This document shows positions 12,504 to 20,574 of a DNA stretch of 25,883 nt, one piece after another (the stretch's first letter is position 1; each line of letters starts with the position of its first letter). The position numbers were made by a program, and so were the translations under genes. The stretch spans positions 1 through 25,883 of the forward strand of contig JAYVSZ010000043.1 of NCBI GenBank assembly GCA_043774925.1, read 5' to 3'. The notes under the pieces are model-generated. The model saw nothing but the letters and a program-made list of their open reading frames with translations, did no database searches and was not told the origin of the DNA. This DNA is from JAYVSZ01 sp043774925 (GTDB taxonomy: Bacteria > Pseudomonadota > Gammaproteobacteria > Burkholderiales > Methylophilaceae).

Positions 12504-13550
12504 TTACTTCAGTTTTGTATCTAAACTACCCATCGATTTAGGGTAAGTTACGATGCCCCATGGCATTCCTTTGTCTTCGATGCGTTTAGTCACTTCCAAG
12601 GTTTCGGCGTCAATCACAACAATTTCACTCGATCTGCCACACGCCAGCAAAATATTCTTGTCATCTGGCGTAAAGCTGAAATGCCAGCAACGGTCGCCAG
12701 TGGGGATGTCTTTAATTTTTTCGAAGGTGCTGGCATCGTAAACCTGTAAGGCTTTTTCTTTGGAGGAGGCGATAAAGATGCGTTTGCCTGCGCGGTCATA
12801 CGACACGCCGTAAGGTGATTTGCCTGTGGCGATGGTTTTGATAGGTTTGAACTTGCTGTCTAATATCAATAATTCGTCAGAAAATTCCAGCGTGGAGATG
12901 TACGATTTGCCGTCTGGTGAAACCTTAATGCCGCGTGGGCGTTTGCCTAAATCGCCTATGGGGACGTTTTTCAGCAACTTGCCGGTTTTTAGGTCGTGTA
13001 CGGTGATGGAGTCGTCTGATTCGTTGGTTACTATCAATTTTTTGCCATCTTTAGAAAATTCCAAACCTTCGGTTTCTGGCTTACCCACAATATCTTTAAT
13101 CACTTTGCCTTTTTTCAAATCAACAATCGCAATGTGGCCAGGCAGCTTTTCATCATCATCGTCTTTGGCTACAGGTTCGGCAGGCTTTGGCGCGCCGCCG
13201 GTGGTGGGGCTTGGCTCATAAGTCACATACGCCATATTGCCGCGAACCCGCACAAACTCTGGGTTTTTACCAATAGCCACTTGCTTCACCAGCTCGCCAG
13301 TAGCCGTGTCAACAATGGAAATATTGTTGTCGTCCTTGTTCGCCGTCACCAGCCATTTGCCATCTGCCGTCACACCAATGCCGCGCGGGCCGCTGGCTTG
13401 AATGTCCAGCGTGCCAGTGATTTCCATCGTAGCAAGGTCAATCACGCTTACGCCGCCGTCTTGGTTGGTGACATAGGCTTTGCCTGCATCTGCAAAGGCG
13501 TTACTTGCAGCAAATAAAGCAAGGCAAAAAAGGGTTTTACGCAATTTCAT
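12504..13550 (-). CDS. Periplasmic YVTN-type beta-propeller protein
   Basis: A 348-aa exported protein: signal peptide MKLRKTLFCLALFAASNAFA, then about seven repeats of the YVTN/YncE type. Examples are AYVTNQDGGVSVIDLATMEI, VTANKDDNNISIVDTATGEL, VTNESDDSITVHDLKTGKL and IASSKEKALQVYDASTFEKI. A Pro/Asp-rich loop (about residues 112-137, with KDDDDEKLPG) interrupts one blade. Two Cys (in GDRCWHF and LLACGRS) could form a disulfide. The ribosome-binding site TTTGGAGA supports the start. Such proteins accompany PQQ/cytochrome c oxidation systems in methylotrophs and nitrite-reduction systems elsewhere, but no such partner is next to it here, so the function is not assigned. Confidence 0.85.
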   Translation of the reverse strand: MKLRKTLFCLALFAASNAFADAGKAYVTNQDGGVSVIDLATMEITGTLDIQASGPRGIGVTADGKWLVTANKDDNNISIVDTATGELVKQVAIGKNPEFVRVRGNMAYVTYEPSPTTGGAPKPAEPVAKDDDDEKLPGHIAIVDLKKGKVIKDIVGKPETEGLEFSKDGKKLIVTNESDDSITVHDLKTGKLLKNVPIGDLGKRPRGIKVSPDGKSYISTLEFSDELLILDSKFKPIKTIATGKSPYGVSYDRAGKRIFIASSKEKALQVYDASTFEKIKDIPTGDRCWHFSFTPDDKNILLACGRSSEIVVIDAETLEVTKRIEDKGMPWGIVTYPKSMGSLDTKLK

Positions 13551-13650
13551 TCAAATCTCCAAAAATCATAGTTATTTAGTCAAGCAAATGGTTGCTAGGT
13601 TCAATAAAGCATACAGCAGGGTATTGTAATTACAAATAGGAAAAATTCAC

Positions 13651-15162
13651 TTAACCCAAGAATAGACGATATGCGGGATTTTCGCTTTCGTCCCAATAGG
13701 CGTAGCCAAGGTTTTTCAAGAACTCGGTGAATTCGGCTAGTTCATGCGGCGGCACTTGCATACCCACTAGCACGCGGCCAAAATCTGCGCCGTGATTGCG
13801 ATAATGAAACAAACTGATATTCCAATCGTGTCCCATGGTGTCCAAAAATTTCATCAGCGCGCCTGGTTTTTCGGGGAACTCGAAGCGATAAACTCCCTCG
13901 TGCTCGGCCTGCGGCGCGCGTCCGCCAACAAGATGGCGCAAATGCAATTTGGCCATTTCGTTATCGGTTAAATCTAGCGTGGCTAAACCTTGTGCTTGCA
14001 TGTCGGTAACCAGTTTCGCGGTTTCTAGCGGATCGTGCACGGCAATACCAACAAAAATGTGTGCTTCTTTTGGGTCGGAGTAGCGATAATTAAATTCCGT
14101 AATATTGCGATTTTCTAGTAGACGACAAAATGCTTTAAACGCGCCTGGCTTTTCGGGAATTGTCACCGCCAAAACCGCTTCGCGATGTTCGCCAATCTCG
14201 GCGCGTTCTGCCACAAATCGCAGGCGGTCAAAATTCATATTCGCGCCGGAGGCAATACCCACAAGGGTTTTGCCTTGTACATTCTCTCGCTCGACATAAG
14301 CCTTTAAACCCGCCACAGCCAGCGCGCCTGCAGGTTCTAAAATGCTACGTGTATCTTCAAACACGTCTTTAATCGCCGCGCAAATCGCATCGTTATCCAC
14401 CACAATCATTTCATCTACATACTTTTTACACAATTCAAACGTATGTTCGCCCACTTGTTTTACCGCAGCGCCATCAGCAAATAGGCCGACTTGTTCTAAT
14501 ACGATGCGTTTGCCAGTTTTTAGTGATTCGGTCATCGCTTCGGCATCTTTTGCTTCTACGCCGATGATTTTAATTTCAGGTCGTACAGCTTTCACGTAAG
14601 CCGCAATGCCCGCTAGCAAGCCGCCGCCGCCCACGCAGCAAAATATCGCTTCGATGGCTTGTGGGTGCGCGTTTAAAATTTCCATGCCAATCGTGCCTTG
14701 GCCAGCAATAATATCGGGGTCGTCATACGGGTGCACAAAAGTGAGGTTTTGCTCTTTTTCTAGTTCTAAGGCGCGCACATAGGCGTCCGAGTAACTATCG
14801 CCAAATAAAATCACTTCCGTACCACGGTTTTTTACGGCATTAATTTTAATTGCAGGTGTGGTAGTTGGCATCACAATTACCGCGCGGCAGTCTAATTTTT
14901 GCGCAGCCAGCGCCACGCCTTGCGCGTGGTTGCCCGCAGAGGCAGCAATCACACCGCGTTTCAGCACGTCATTTGAAAGGCTCGCCATTTTGTTATACGC
15001 GCCGCGCAACTTAAACGAAAACACAGGCTGCATATCCTCGCGCTTCAACAAAATAGTATTGCCCAAGCGCGCAGATAAACTGGCTTGAAACTCTAATGGC
15101 GTGTTTTTTGCCACGTCGTAAACGCGCGAGTTTTCTATTTTTTCTTTGTAGTTGATGCGCAT
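13651..15162 (-). CDS. ilvA: Threonine ammonia-lyase, biosynthetic
   Basis: IlvA deaminates threonine to 2-oxobutanoate, the first step towards isoleucine. The 503-aa length fits the biosynthetic, allosteric enzyme. The catalytic PLP fold (about 1-320) has Lys51 in PVFSFKLRGAYNKM, AASAGNHAQGVALAA and the phosphate loop CCVGGGGLLAGIAA. Two ACT-like regulatory domains follow (about 330-410 and 425-503, with PEKPGAFKAFCRLL and PEKPGALMKFLDTM) and normally bind isoleucine and valine. No ribosome-binding site precedes the ATG. It is divergent from rpiA across 79 bp and has no leader-peptide attenuator. Confidence 0.97.
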   Translation of the reverse strand: MRINYKEKIENSRVYDVAKNTPLEFQASLSARLGNTILLKREDMQPVFSFKLRGAYNKMASLSNDVLKRGVIAASAGNHAQGVALAAQKLDCRAVIVMPTTTPAIKINAVKNRGTEVILFGDSYSDAYVRALELEKEQNLTFVHPYDDPDIIAGQGTIGMEILNAHPQAIEAIFCCVGGGGLLAGIAAYVKAVRPEIKIIGVEAKDAEAMTESLKTGKRIVLEQVGLFADGAAVKQVGEHTFELCKKYVDEMIVVDNDAICAAIKDVFEDTRSILEPAGALAVAGLKAYVERENVQGKTLVGIASGANMNFDRLRFVAERAEIGEHREAVLAVTIPEKPGAFKAFCRLLENRNITEFNYRYSDPKEAHIFVGIAVHDPLETAKLVTDMQAQGLATLDLTDNEMAKLHLRHLVGGRAPQAEHEGVYRFEFPEKPGALMKFLDTMGHDWNISLFHYRNHGADFGRVLVGMQVPPHELAEFTEFLKNLGYAYWDESENPAYRLFLG

Positions 15163-15241
15163 GCGATATTTTTAAAACACCCGTTGCGGTGTATCATATT
15201 GAATTGTTTGCATTATAAAGAAATTATAAGGAATACAGTAA
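15163..15241. promoter_or_regulatory. Divergent ilvA-rpiA promoter region
   Basis: The 79-bp AT-rich gap holds TATAAT-like boxes on both strands (TATAAA at 15214-15219 on +; TATAAT read on - over the same stretch). An inverted repeat ACACC-CGTTGC-GGTGT (15177-15192) lies on the ilvA side. The exact -35 boxes are not clear. Confidence 0.45.
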
Positions 15242-15901
15242 ATGGCATTCACTCAAGACGAACTAAAACAACAAGTCGCACAGGCCGCAGTGGCTTATGT
15301 AAAAGAAGGCATTATCGGCGTGGGCACAGGCTCTACGGCTAATTTCTTCATAGAAGAACTGGCAAAAGTAAAAGGTAAAATCGACGGTGCCGTTGCTAGT
15401 AGCGAGGCCACAGCCCAGCGTTTGCGTGGCCATGGCATACAAGTGTTCGATTTAAACAGCATCGATGGCATGGATATTTATGTGGATGGCGCCGATGAAA
15501 TTACCGAGCATTTACACATGCTAAAAGGCGGCGGCGGCGCGCTGACGCGCGAGAAAATTGTCGCCGCAGTGGCCAAAACTTTTATTTGCATTTGTGACGA
15601 GAGCAAATATGTACCAGTGCTGGGCAAGTTTCCACTACCAGTAGAAGTGCTGCCAATGGCAAAAAGCTATGTGGCGCGCGAGCTGGTAAAACTTGGCGGA
15701 CAACCCAAATTACGTGATTTTACCACTGACAATGGCAATCTGATTTTAGATGTGTGGAATTTGAAAATTGACGACCCAGTGGCGATGGAAGCAAAAATCA
15801 ACCAAATCGTCGGCGTAGTCACGAATGGCCTATTTGCAGCGCGTCCAGCCAATGTACTATTGCTGGCGACGGCGGATGGTGTGAAGACGTTTAAAAAATA
15901 A
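15242..15901 (+). CDS. rpiA: Ribose-5-phosphate isomerase A
   Basis: RpiA interconverts ribose 5-phosphate and ribulose 5-phosphate, here likely also serving the ribulose monophosphate cycle if the host is a methylotroph. The 219-aa protein is the standard length. Signatures are GIIGVGTGSTANFFIEEL (substrate phosphate), VASSEATAQRL, DIYVDGADEI (catalytic acidic residues), KGGGGALTREKI (catalytic Glu and Lys) and DNGNLILDVW. It has ribosome-binding site AAGGA and its own terminator. Confidence 0.97.
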   Translation: MAFTQDELKQQVAQAAVAYVKEGIIGVGTGSTANFFIEELAKVKGKIDGAVASSEATAQRLRGHGIQVFDLNSIDGMDIYVDGADEITEHLHMLKGGGGALTREKIVAAVAKTFICICDESKYVPVLGKFPLPVEVLPMAKSYVARELVKLGGQPKLRDFTTDNGNLILDVWNLKIDDPVAMEAKINQIVGVVTNGLFAARPANVLLLATADGVKTFKK

Positions 15902-15915
15902 TAAGTTTGCGCTTT

Positions 15916-15941
15916 AAAAAGCCCGCATTTGCGGGCTTTTT
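15916..15941 (+). terminator. Rho-independent terminator of rpiA
   Basis: AAAAGCCCGC, loop ATTT, GCGGGCTTTT and a further T: a 10-bp stem with flanking A and T runs 15 bases after the rpiA stop codon. The A-run would let it work on both strands. Confidence 0.9.
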
Positions 15942-16010
15942 ATTGGCATTATTTAAAATAATGGCGCTGAGACCCCCATGGATATTGGTCTGAAGGGCAT
16001 CTACATTTCT

Positions 16011-16092
16011 GTCATTCCGATGTAAATCGGAATCTAGTTTTGTTTTATACAAAACCAAAAGCCACTAGATTCCGTGTCAAGCACGGAATGAC
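16011..16092. repeat. 82-bp MITE-like inverted repeat built from two ATTCCG hairpins
   Basis: Two arms, GTCATTCCG-N8-CGGAATCTAGT (16011-16038) and its inverted counterpart ACTAGATTCCG-N9-CGGAATGAC (16064-16092), flank a central hairpin GTTTTGT-TTTAT-ACAAAAC (16037-16055). Each arm is itself a hairpin, so the unit folds as three stem-loops. It contains no open frame. Confidence 0.85.
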
Positions 16093-16128
16093 GGAGCTTA
16101 GAGGGTTTTGACTTTCGTCCCCTCATCG

Positions 16129-16335
16129 CGCTGAGTAGCGCAGACAAAATAAGATGAAGGCGAGCACCTGTTCGAGCTCCGCAACAAGCTGTGGTTTGTG
16201 CGGCTTGTTAGGGCGAGTTGCGCAGCCGCTTATTTTGTCGAGCAACGCAAGGCAGCCAAAGGCCGTGATGCGGGGTGTCATTTGCTTTGGTTACTTTCCT
16301 TTGGACAAGCAAAGGAAAGTAACTCGCCAAAGTGC
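16129..16335. repeat. Long palindromic intergenic region ending in a very stable hairpin
   Basis: GACAAAATAAG (16142-16152) pairs with CTTATTTTGTC (about 16230-16240), enclosing AACAAGC/GCTTGTT. Further right, CTTTGG TTACTTTCCTTTG (16285-16303), loop GACAAG, then CAAAGGAAAGTAA (16310-16322), bulge CTCG and CCAAAG (16327-16332) make a 19-bp stem with one bulge. I recall closely similar 'ggttactttc...gaaagtaactcgcc' blocks scattered in other proteobacterial genomes. No gene is supported here. Confidence 0.75.
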
Positions 16336-16342
16336 GAAAAAA

Positions 16343-16846
16343 CTAATCATTCAAATGTGTAACTACTGCCAATCCTAGATTTGGTATTATAATCAGCCCG
16401 CCTTCTCGAAAGGTCGCGTAATAAGACCCTGTAACATTCAAGCTACCCTCAATCTTTTTTCTCATACTTCTGTCACTTGAACTGCATACACTTGGCCAAA
16501 TCTTTTCTAATACCAATTCATCCCTAGGGACGGGGTATGGCGTTTCTTTCCAAGAGCTATAGGTGTAATAATCATAAAGTCTTTCATGATCATCATGATG
16601 GTCGCGCCCGTGCTTTGACTCAGTAAACGCATTAAGTGAGCTTTTCTTAATGTTATCAATAGTTGATTTAGATAAATCGAATATAGCTACCCCACATAAA
16701 CCATCCCCACTAGTCTCAATCGCCTTTGTAACTTCAATGTTTTCAGGAATCAACCCTTTAAAATTAAAAGAATTCCAGCCACTAAAAAAGAAGGTATAAA
16801 TGGCATAAACTAAAACTAATGCCAGCAAGATACGAAATATCTTCAT
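16343..16846 (-). CDS. Membrane-anchored hypothetical protein, 167 aa
   Basis: No family is recognised. Residues 4-21 form a single membrane anchor (FRILLALVLVYAIYTFFF), leaving about 145 residues probably outside the cytoplasm. The domain has two Cys (51 and 121) that could pair, and a His/Asp-rich patch HGRDHHDDHERLYDYY (79-94) that could bind metal. The C-terminal part (TGSYYATFREGGLIIIPNLG) looks like beta strands. The gene starts 8 bases after the htpX stop without a clear ribosome-binding site and is AT-richer than its neighbours. It lies between htpX and a repeat region and may be an acquired gene. Coding status rests on length and protein-like composition. Confidence 0.6.
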   Translation of the reverse strand: MKIFRILLALVLVYAIYTFFFSGWNSFNFKGLIPENIEVTKAIETSGDGLCGVAIFDLSKSTIDNIKKSSLNAFTESKHGRDHHDDHERLYDYYTYSSWKETPYPVPRDELVLEKIWPSVCSSSDRSMRKKIEGSLNVTGSYYATFREGGLIIIPNLGLAVVTHLND

Positions 16847-16854
16847 AGAGCAAA

Positions 16855-17715
16855 TTAATAATTACTCGCCATTTCCATCAATCTTCTCACCCGCTCCTCC
16901 GTCTTCGGATGCGTACTAAACAAACTATCGAACGACACACCTGAAAGCGGGTTAATAATCATCATCTGACCTGTTTCAGGGTGCATTTCCGCCGTTTGAT
17001 TAGGAATTTGGGTGGCGTAATTGTGAATTTTCGTCAGCGCTTCCGCCAACGATTTAGGGTCTTTACTAATTTGCGCGCCCATTCTGTCGGCCTCGAACTC
17101 TCTTGAGCGTGAAATGGCCATTTGAATCACGCTTGCCGCCATAGGCGCTAAAAACATCATCAGCATGCCAACAATTGGGCTGCTACGCTCGCCATCTGAA
17201 TTACGGCCACCGCCAAAAAACATGCCGAATTGCGCGATTGACCCAATTGCGCCCGCCATGGTGGCCGATATGGTGGAAATTAGCGTATCGCGATGCTTAA
17301 CGTGCGCCAGCTCGTGCGCCATCACGCCACGCAATTCGCGCGCGCTTAAGGCTTGCATAATGCCCGTGGTGGCCGCTACGGCGGCGTGTTCTGGGTTACG
17401 GCCTGTGGCAAAGGCATTGGGTTGCGGATTTTCCATCACATAGACTTTTGGCATGGGCAACTCGGCATTTTGTGCCAGCTCTTTCACCATGTTGTAATAG
17501 CCACTAAATTCGCTATTTTCGGCTGTGATTTCTTGCGCGCCATACATTTTGAGTACGGCTTTGTCCGAAAACCAATAGGCGTAAACGTTCATACAGCCTG
17601 CAAATGCAAGCGCGAGCATCATGCCGCCACTGCCACCAAGCGCACCGCCGACCACACCAAAAAGCGCGGTGATTGCCGCCATCAGCATAAATGTTTTTAC
17701 CCAGTTTCCAAACAT
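16855..17715 (-). CDS. htpX: Membrane zinc metalloprotease HtpX
   Basis: HtpX is an M48 inner-membrane protease that degrades damaged membrane proteins. The 286-aa protein has two N-terminal membrane helices (about 7-50), the zinc motif HELAH (134-138, in GVMAHELAHVKHRD), two further hydrophobic segments after it and the third zinc ligand in SREFEADRMGA. PNAFATGRNPEHAAVAATTG is the substrate-edge strand typical of the family. The ribosome-binding site is AGGAGA. It is downstream of def-fmt on the same strand, after 156 bp containing a repeat. Confidence 0.97.
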   Translation of the reverse strand: MFGNWVKTFMLMAAITALFGVVGGALGGSGGMMLALAFAGCMNVYAYWFSDKAVLKMYGAQEITAENSEFSGYYNMVKELAQNAELPMPKVYVMENPQPNAFATGRNPEHAAVAATTGIMQALSARELRGVMAHELAHVKHRDTLISTISATMAGAIGSIAQFGMFFGGGRNSDGERSSPIVGMLMMFLAPMAASVIQMAISRSREFEADRMGAQISKDPKSLAEALTKIHNYATQIPNQTAEMHPETGQMMIINPLSGVSFDSLFSTHPKTEERVRRLMEMASNY

Positions 17716-17759
17716 GAGAATCTCCTATGAAAATTAACATTGCTAATATGCGGCTAAAT

Positions 17760-17858
17760 CCGCTTTAATTCAAGCGGCATTTTCTTTAAAAAAAGCATCC
17801 GTCACTGGATTCCGTGGTTCGTCTTTTGGAAAGTCTAAAAGACTCCCGTCGGAATGAC
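17760..17858. repeat. Repeat with ATTCCG/CGGAAT ends between fmt and htpX
   Basis: GTCACTGGATTCCG (17801-17814) and CGGAATGAC (17850-17858) bound a segment with an inner hairpin GTCTTTT/AAAAGAC (17821-17843). It is related to the repeats at 11883 and 16011. On minus it is followed by GATGC and seven T, so it may also end the fmt transcript. A hairpin CCGCTT-TAATTC-AAGCGG lies beside it (17760-17777) in the htpX leader. Confidence 0.65.
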
Positions 17859-17871
17859 GAAGTAGTGAAAT

Positions 17872-18840
17872 TTAGCTAAATATTTCGCCAATTTGTAGTT
17901 TTTGGCTTTGTATAAACTGCTGCGCGGTTAGGCGCTTGCCACCTGGCATTTGTAACTCGTTTATTTGTAAAACACCTTGCCCACAAGCCGCATGGATACT
18001 GGCTTGCAGGCCAGTGTTAAGTGCGATTACTTCACCCGCTTTTTTGGCTATGTTTTGATTTAAAGTTTCGTCTAAATTAGTGGCAAACCAGATGCGACAA
18101 GTTTCGCCACGGAACTGCGCAGTGGCGACGGGGAAAGGATTAAACGCACGAATTTGACGCGAAATTTCAACTGCACTTTTGCGCCAATCAATCGCAGCTT
18201 CGGATTTTTCCAGTTTGTGCGCGTAAGTCACCAAGCTTTCATCTTGCGCAGCGCTAGGTAATACGCCATTTGCAGCCAGGTTGCGCATGGCTTGTACCAT
18301 AAGTTCTGCGCCGATTTCACTTAATTGGTCGTGCAAAATTTGTGTCGTATCTTGTGCGGTAATTGGCAGCACGCCTTTGCTAATCATGGCGCCAGCATCC
18401 AGCGCAGGGACGACTTCCATAATTGTGATGCCGGTTTCCGCATCGCCCGCCAAAATTGAGCGGTGAATAGGCGCCGCGCCGCGCCAGCGCGGCAACAGCG
18501 AGGCGTGAATGTTGTAGCATCCACGTGAAAACATGCTTAAAACGACAGTTGGAATAATCAGCCCATAAGCCGCAACAATCATCACATCTGCATTTGCGGC
18601 AGCAATTTGCGCTTGCACTTCTGAGGGTTTAAGCGATTCTGGCTGAAAAACGTTTAAGTTGTGTTGAAGTGCGAGTTGCTTAACAGGGCTGGCTTTTAAC
18701 TGCATGCCGCGCCCAGCGGGGCGATCGGGCTGGGTTAAAACCATGCATACTTCAAATTGATCTGCCTCAGAACCCGCATCTAATAAGGCTTGCAGGGCAG
18801 GCACTGCAAACTCCGGCGTACCAGCGAAAATTATTTTCAT
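17872..18840 (-). CDS. fmt: Methionyl-tRNA formyltransferase
   Basis: Fmt formylates initiator Met-tRNA using 10-formyltetrahydrofolate. The 322-aa protein has the standard two-domain form: catalytic Rossmann domain (1-205) with MKIIFAGTPEFAVPAL, CMVLTQPDRPAGRGMQL, and the core NIHASLLPRWRGAAPIHR with catalytic Asn and His and the Asp of PALDAGAMI; then an OB-like C-terminal domain. Its ATG overlaps the def stop by one base (TAATG), so the two are coupled. Confidence 0.97.
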   Translation of the reverse strand: MKIIFAGTPEFAVPALQALLDAGSEADQFEVCMVLTQPDRPAGRGMQLKASPVKQLALQHNLNVFQPESLKPSEVQAQIAAANADVMIVAAYGLIIPTVVLSMFSRGCYNIHASLLPRWRGAAPIHRSILAGDAETGITIMEVVPALDAGAMISKGVLPITAQDTTQILHDQLSEIGAELMVQAMRNLAANGVLPSAAQDESLVTYAHKLEKSEAAIDWRKSAVEISRQIRAFNPFPVATAQFRGETCRIWFATNLDETLNQNIAKKAGEVIALNTGLQASIHAACGQGVLQINELQMPGGKRLTAQQFIQSQKLQIGEIFS

Positions 18841-19355
18841 TAGTAATTATTTCGCGCAATTTCGCGGTTATGTTTGAGCATTTTGCTTTTGATGCGGTTG
18901 CGTTTAAGTGGCGATAAATATTCCACAAAAACCTTGCCCAAAAGGTGATCCATTTCGTGCTGAATGCACACCGCAAGCAAACCCTCGGCATTTAATTTGA
19001 ATTTTTTGCCGTGTTTATCCAGCGCTTCCACCGTAATTTTTTCGGCGCGCGTCACGTTTTCGTATATGCCAGGAACCGATAAACAACCCTCTTCATATTC
19101 CTGCTGTCCGCTTTTTGCAACAATTTTGGGATTAATAAATACCTGCAAATCACTCTGCTCTTTTGAGGTGTCAATCACAATCAATTGGATGTGCTGATTG
19201 ACCTGCGTGGCCGCCAAACCTACGCCTGGCGCGGCATACATGGTTTCGGCCATGTCATCCACCAACTTGCGAATGGCGTTATTTACCTCTTGCACGGGTT
19301 TTGCCACCGTGTGCAAACGCGGATCTGGGTAATTTAATATGGTTAAGGTTGTCAT
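18840..19355 (-). CDS. def: Peptide deformylase
   Basis: Def removes the formyl group from nascent proteins, the partner step to Fmt. The 171-aa protein has all three motifs: GVGLAATQV (44-52), EEGCLSVP (88-95, metal ligand Cys91) and QHEMDH (132-137, His133, Glu134, His137). It is divergent from the LysM-dprA operon. The ribosome-binding site is poor, but the N-terminus TLTILNYPDPRLHTVAKPV is the usual one. Confidence 0.97.
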   Translation of the reverse strand: MTTLTILNYPDPRLHTVAKPVQEVNNAIRKLVDDMAETMYAAPGVGLAATQVNQHIQLIVIDTSKEQSDLQVFINPKIVAKSGQQEYEEGCLSVPGIYENVTRAEKITVEALDKHGKKFKLNAEGLLAVCIQHEMDHLLGKVFVEYLSPLKRNRIKSKMLKHNREIARNNY

Positions 19356-19470
19356 AAAGTAGTAATTTTTGCCAAAAAAGCTTGATTTCTTAATGAATTA
19401 CGTGATAAATTTAATGCAAGTTCGCGGATGCATTTCGACATTTAGCCGCTATTTTGACCGAGGTCAGCAC

Positions 19471-20574
19471 ATGTTTAACAAAAAATTAATCCATCGCCAC
19501 ATTATAACGCTGCTTGCACTTGCGTGTTTAAGTACCAGTGCTTTTGCAGAGGATATTCAGCTGCAAAAAAATCACCCAGACCAATATACGGTGGTAAAAG
19601 GCGATACTTTGTGGGGCATTTCAGGCAAGTTTTTGAAAGATCCTTGGCAATGGCCAAAAGTTTGGAAAATGAACCGTGCCGAGATTAAAAATCCACATTG
19701 GATTTACCCTGGTGATGTGATTGTGCTGGATAACAGCGGCGCCACGCCGCAATTAAGATTACTGCACGAAACCATTACGCTGCAACCGGGTGTACGCGAA
19801 GAGCCGCTGGCAAGCGAAGCGATTCAAACCATATCGCCAAGCGTGATTACGCCGTTTTTAAGCCAACCATTGCTAATCGAAAATGGACAGCTAGATAGTT
19901 CGCCACGTATTATTGGCAATCAGGAAAATCGCGTGATTTTAAGCCCGGGCACCCGTGTTTATGTCAATGAATTGAAGGAGGGCGAAGGTACACATTGGAA
20001 TATTTATCGTCCAGGCGAGGCGCTTACCGACCCTGACAGCAAAGAAGTGCTGGGCACCGAAGCCATTTACCTAGGCGACATGAATGTTGCCCGCTTCGGC
20101 GCGCCAGCCACTGGCGATATTGTGCGTGCAAAAGAAGAGATTTTTACCAAAGACCGTTTAGTGATATCGCCAGATGAGTTTAAAAGCAGCTTTGTGCCGC
20201 ACGCGCCTGATAAGGAAATTAGAGGCCGCATCATGCGCATTTATGGCGGCGTGGCAGAAGCCGGGCCAAATACCGTGGTTTCCATCAATCGCGGTGAGGC
20301 GGATGGCTTGGAAGCAGGGCACGTGCTGGCAATTAGTCGTTATGGCCGCGTGATTGAAGATTCTGAGTTTAAAAAATCGGACGCTGCTACAAAGGCGCCA
20401 GCAGAGACAAGTAACGCCAGTGTCGAAGTAGCACTCAAGCCTGGCGAAGTAAAACTACCTGATGAGCGCGTGGGCTTGCTCATGATTTTTAGAACTTTTG
20501 ATCGCGTTTCGTATGGCTTGATTATGAACGCGACCGATGCGATTTATACGCTAGACGCGGTACATACGCCCTAA
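19471..20574 (+). CDS. Exported LysM protein
   Basis: A 367-aa protein from the ATG with a good ribosome-binding site (GAGGT); in-frame codons back to 19369 precede the signal peptide and are not used. The signal peptide is residues 1-26 (IITLLALACLSTSAFA). A LysM domain follows at about 38-86 (YTVVKGDTLWGISGKFLKDP to HWIYPGDVIVL), which binds peptidoglycan. The remaining 280 residues form a conserved beta-rich domain of unknown function, usual for this beta/gammaproteobacterial family. It is located directly upstream of dprA, whose ATG overlaps its stop codon (TAATG). Its cell role is unproven; envelope maintenance is likely. Confidence 0.9.
   Translation: MFNKKLIHRHIITLLALACLSTSAFAEDIQLQKNHPDQYTVVKGDTLWGISGKFLKDPWQWPKVWKMNRAEIKNPHWIYPGDVIVLDNSGATPQLRLLHETITLQPGVREEPLASEAIQTISPSVITPFLSQPLLIENGQLDSSPRIIGNQENRVILSPGTRVYVNELKEGEGTHWNIYRPGEALTDPDSKEVLGTEAIYLGDMNVARFGAPATGDIVRAKEEIFTKDRLVISPDEFKSSFVPHAPDKEIRGRIMRIYGGVAEAGPNTVVSINRGEADGLEAGHVLAISRYGRVIEDSEFKKSDAATKAPAETSNASVEVALKPGEVKLPDERVGLLMIFRTFDRVSYGLIMNATDAIYTLDAVHTP

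Noticed and set aside
16154..16378. Open frame of 74 codons on +
   Set aside because: It lies in the palindromic repeat block; its ending, like LDKQRKVTRQSAKK, is the usual translation of that repeat, not a real protein.
19369..19470. Upstream in-frame extension of the LysM protein
   Set aside because: It precedes the signal peptide, which starts at the ATG at 19471 with a good ribosome-binding site.
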